Shown piece after piece: positions 62,131 to 64,000 of a DNA stretch of 64,000 nt (positions are counted from its first letter, which is position 1; every line of letters starts with the position of its first letter). The translations under genes were made by a program, and so were the position numbers. A model generated the notes under the pieces. It was not told where the DNA came from, did no database searches, and saw nothing but the letters and a program-made list of their open reading frames with translations. Source of the stretch: Cryptomeria japonica (taxonomy: Eukaryota; Streptophyta; Pinopsida; Cupressales; Cupressaceae). The stretch is taken from contig NC_081413.1 of assembly GCF_030272615.1 (NCBI RefSeq), positions 717,733,867 to 717,797,866 on the forward strand. Direction: 5' to 3'.

Positions 62131-62388
62131 TTAGGAAAATAAAATTTTGACATCTAAGTGTTTTACAACAAAATCATGCCATTAGCAAAATTTCTCCCCC
62201 TAAGCATATACACTATCCCTTTAACAATACAATGTATAACTATTTTGCACATAGAGATATCAGAGCATACATCAAAATTTTAAATACCAGATACTTCTCC
62301 CTCTTAGAATACTTCTCCCCCTTTGCCAACAATGACAAAGTACAGCTGAACAACCCCTGTTTCCATTTGGTATTAAAATAATAAAAGT

Positions 62389-64000
62389 TTATGACAATAA
62401 GGAATAAAACTTGTCAAAAACAGATTTAAAGTCCTGCAAGAACTGTTTCATAGATAAAGACCAGGACTCAAGTAGGGAGGTGGCTACTTCTTTCTCTGTC
62501 TGCATTTGGGAGACTTGTTCTTCCATGGTGTCAATTGTGCTCATCTCCTGTGTCACTGTTAAGGCATCCAGATTTAGATAGCACTTCTGAAGAATTTGCA
62601 GACATGGGAGTAGAACCAATTGTAGCTCCTACAAATCTCAAGACCGGGTGCTGATCTCATGCTCCATTTTTGCTATCTGGATGTGAAACTGGTGAACGGT
62701 TTTCCCATAGGCTGTAAAGGAGTCATAAGGTGGCTTGATTGTGCTCATGTAGGACTGCACGTCAGATTGAAGCTTTTTCTTCTATGCAATCACATCATCA
62801 TAGAATAGATGGGGTTGGTAAATCTTGCTGAGTAGAAGATTCCCCTCATCCAGAGTGTCCCTTATATCCTTTTGTTCTTTTTGGAGTTTAGTCCAGAGCC
62901 CATTTAACTTCTTCAACAGAGCAGTATTTAGAGCCTTTTGATGCTCTTTCTTAGCATTTGCCTCTGCTACCTCTTCTAAGCTCTGCAATTGATCATCTAC
63001 TGCTGTGCATAAGAGCTTTAGTTGTGCCAATGATGAGTCAGAACTGGGGAGGTTTGTACCAGGTAACAAACTGGTAAGAGTGTCCACCATAGCTTGGATC
63101 ACATCTTCCTCCTTCTTCCTCCTTAACACCTCAAGGCATTCTTGAGCAACCTTGATGCTCTATAGTAGCTCTATTTCACTTGCAAACTGGAGGTCAATAG
63201 GACTGGTAAGGTTAGCCGGTTTGGCTTGACTACAAGTTGCCTTAGGTGTCTCCATCTACGTACTTTTTGCCGCTTCTCCTGCCTTGTCTTCCTTTGTTTT
63301 CTTCTTTACCGCTTCTCTTCTCTTTTCCTTTTCCTTCTCTTCCTCTTCCTTCTTCCTTTTCTCTATTTCCTTCTTCTTCTCCTCGTCCTTATCTTCCTCT
63401 TCCTTCTTCTTTATTTCTTCCTTTTGCTTCTCTTCTTCCTTTCTCTTTTTCTCATCCTCTTCCTCTTTCTGCTTCCTTGCATCTTCTTGTTTCTTTTTCT
63501 CTTCTTCCTCTTCTTTTCTTTTCTTTTCTTCTTCTTTTCTCTTCTTCCTCTTCTTTTATTTTCTTTTCTTCTTCTTTTCTCTTTTCTTCCTATTTCCATT
63601 TCTCCTCATCTTCTTCCTTTTTCTTCTTCTCTGCTTCATACTTCTTCTTCTTCTCCTCTTCATCTTTCTTCTTCTTCTCCTCTTCATCTTTCTTCTCCTC
63701 TTCTTGCTTCTTTGCTTCCTCCTTTTTGTCCTCTTTTTCCTTTTGCTTTATTTCCTGTTCAACCTGTCTTGTTGCTTCTGATGGTGTACCCTAAGTAATA
63801 TCTTCTCCATCCAGAGCATCGACATCAATAGTATCGATAGGTTCAGTAACCGGATTTCCTTCATCATCAAAAGCTTCATCCGGTTTTGTTATTACCAGTT
63901 CTTGCTCAGCCTTTCGTTTGGTTTCAGCCACTTGATGCATTTTGAGAGCTTCTAGAGAAAGGGTGTGTGTATTCTTGAGCCCTTCTTTACCCTTCCCTTC
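62389..64000 (-). pseudogene. D ORF, Lys/Glu-rich helix and helical C-terminus, unknown
   Basis: Minus strand, entering from the right edge. About 64000-63800 is mixed acidic sequence (PDEAFDDEGNPVTEPIDTID) ending in a TAG. About 63780-63270 is an unbroken run of Lys, Glu, Arg and Gln, likely a single alpha helix or coiled coil, split by a few stops and frameshifts. The 63129-62782 frame and the 62619-62389 frame are amphipathic helices with no enzyme motif. The end (MKQFLQDFKSVFDKFYSLLS) resembles the end of X ORF2. Function unknown. Confidence 0.6.

Larger units (their letters stand above)
60927..64000 (-). mobile_element. D: Copia-type element without visible pol, 3' part, minus strand
   Basis: 3' LTR 60927-62101, PPT, then a Lys/Glu-rich ORF instead of RNase H. 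It continues past the window. It is inserted into the C3 5' LTR; the left flank CTATG is the likely TSD. The PPT context, LTR motifs and ORF composition resemble those of X. Confidence 0.78.

Noticed and set aside
63226-63798. Three overlapping plus-strand Phe/Leu/Ser-rich frames
   Set aside because: They are the pyrimidine-rich complement of the Lys/Glu-rich minus-strand ORF of D; all frames are open because the strand lacks A and G.
1-64000. Ordinary host gene with exons
   Set aside because: All long or motif-bearing frames belong to retroelements. The only spliced gene seen is the antisense gene inside G1.

Overview
This window looks like intergenic heterochromatin from a land plant with a large, repeat-rich genome. 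A conifer or other gymnosperm is plausible, but nothing here proves the species. I found no ordinary single-copy host gene, rRNA, tRNA or CRISPR array. Almost every base can be assigned to LTR retrotransposons nested inside one another, most of them broken by nonsense codons. Element names (T1, G1, G2, G3, X, C1, C2, C3, N, D, E) are mine.

Layout. 1-8396: 3' part of a Ty3/gypsy chromovirus (T1, Tekay/Del-like), with gag-pol carrying many TAG stops and a 3.77-kb 3' LTR. 8397-14185: remnant of a Tat-type Ty3/gypsy element (G1). It has an integrase piece, then an antisense plant-mobile-domain gene with its own TATA box and an intron full of tandem repeats, then a PPT and an LTR (LTR-A). 14186-15400: PPT and 3' LTR (LTR-B, plus strand) of another element (G3). 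17050-21573: minus-strand Tat-type gag and protease (G2) whose 5' LTR is also LTR-B. That LTR is split by element X.

21570-52056: element X, a Copia-type element without a visible pol. It carries a gag-like ORF with several zinc knuckles and a long unrecognised second ORF. X was hit by C1 (minus Copia, 24121-30831, TSD AACCT) and by C2 (plus Copia, about 33095-49705). C2 was in turn hit by N (35704-47695, TSD GAAAT), a non-coding LARD with 4.14-kb LTRs. 52057-52879 is the rest of the G2 LTR. 52922-54732 holds two LTR remnants. 54733-60926 is C3, a sibling of C1. 60927-64000 is D, another Copia-type element lacking pol, with a Lys/Glu-rich ORF, running off the window.

Relative ages follow from nesting: G2 is older than X; X is older than C1 and C2; C2 is older than N; G1 is older than T1; C3 is older than D. 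C1 and C3 are likely autonomous-type ancestors. X and D share their PPT context and LTR motifs with C1/C3, so they may have been moved by the same enzymes. The most notable items are the spliced antisense gene in G1, the unrecognised X ORF2, a conserved hairpin around the PPT/LTR junction of C1, C3 and D, and six palindromes in the T1 LTR.
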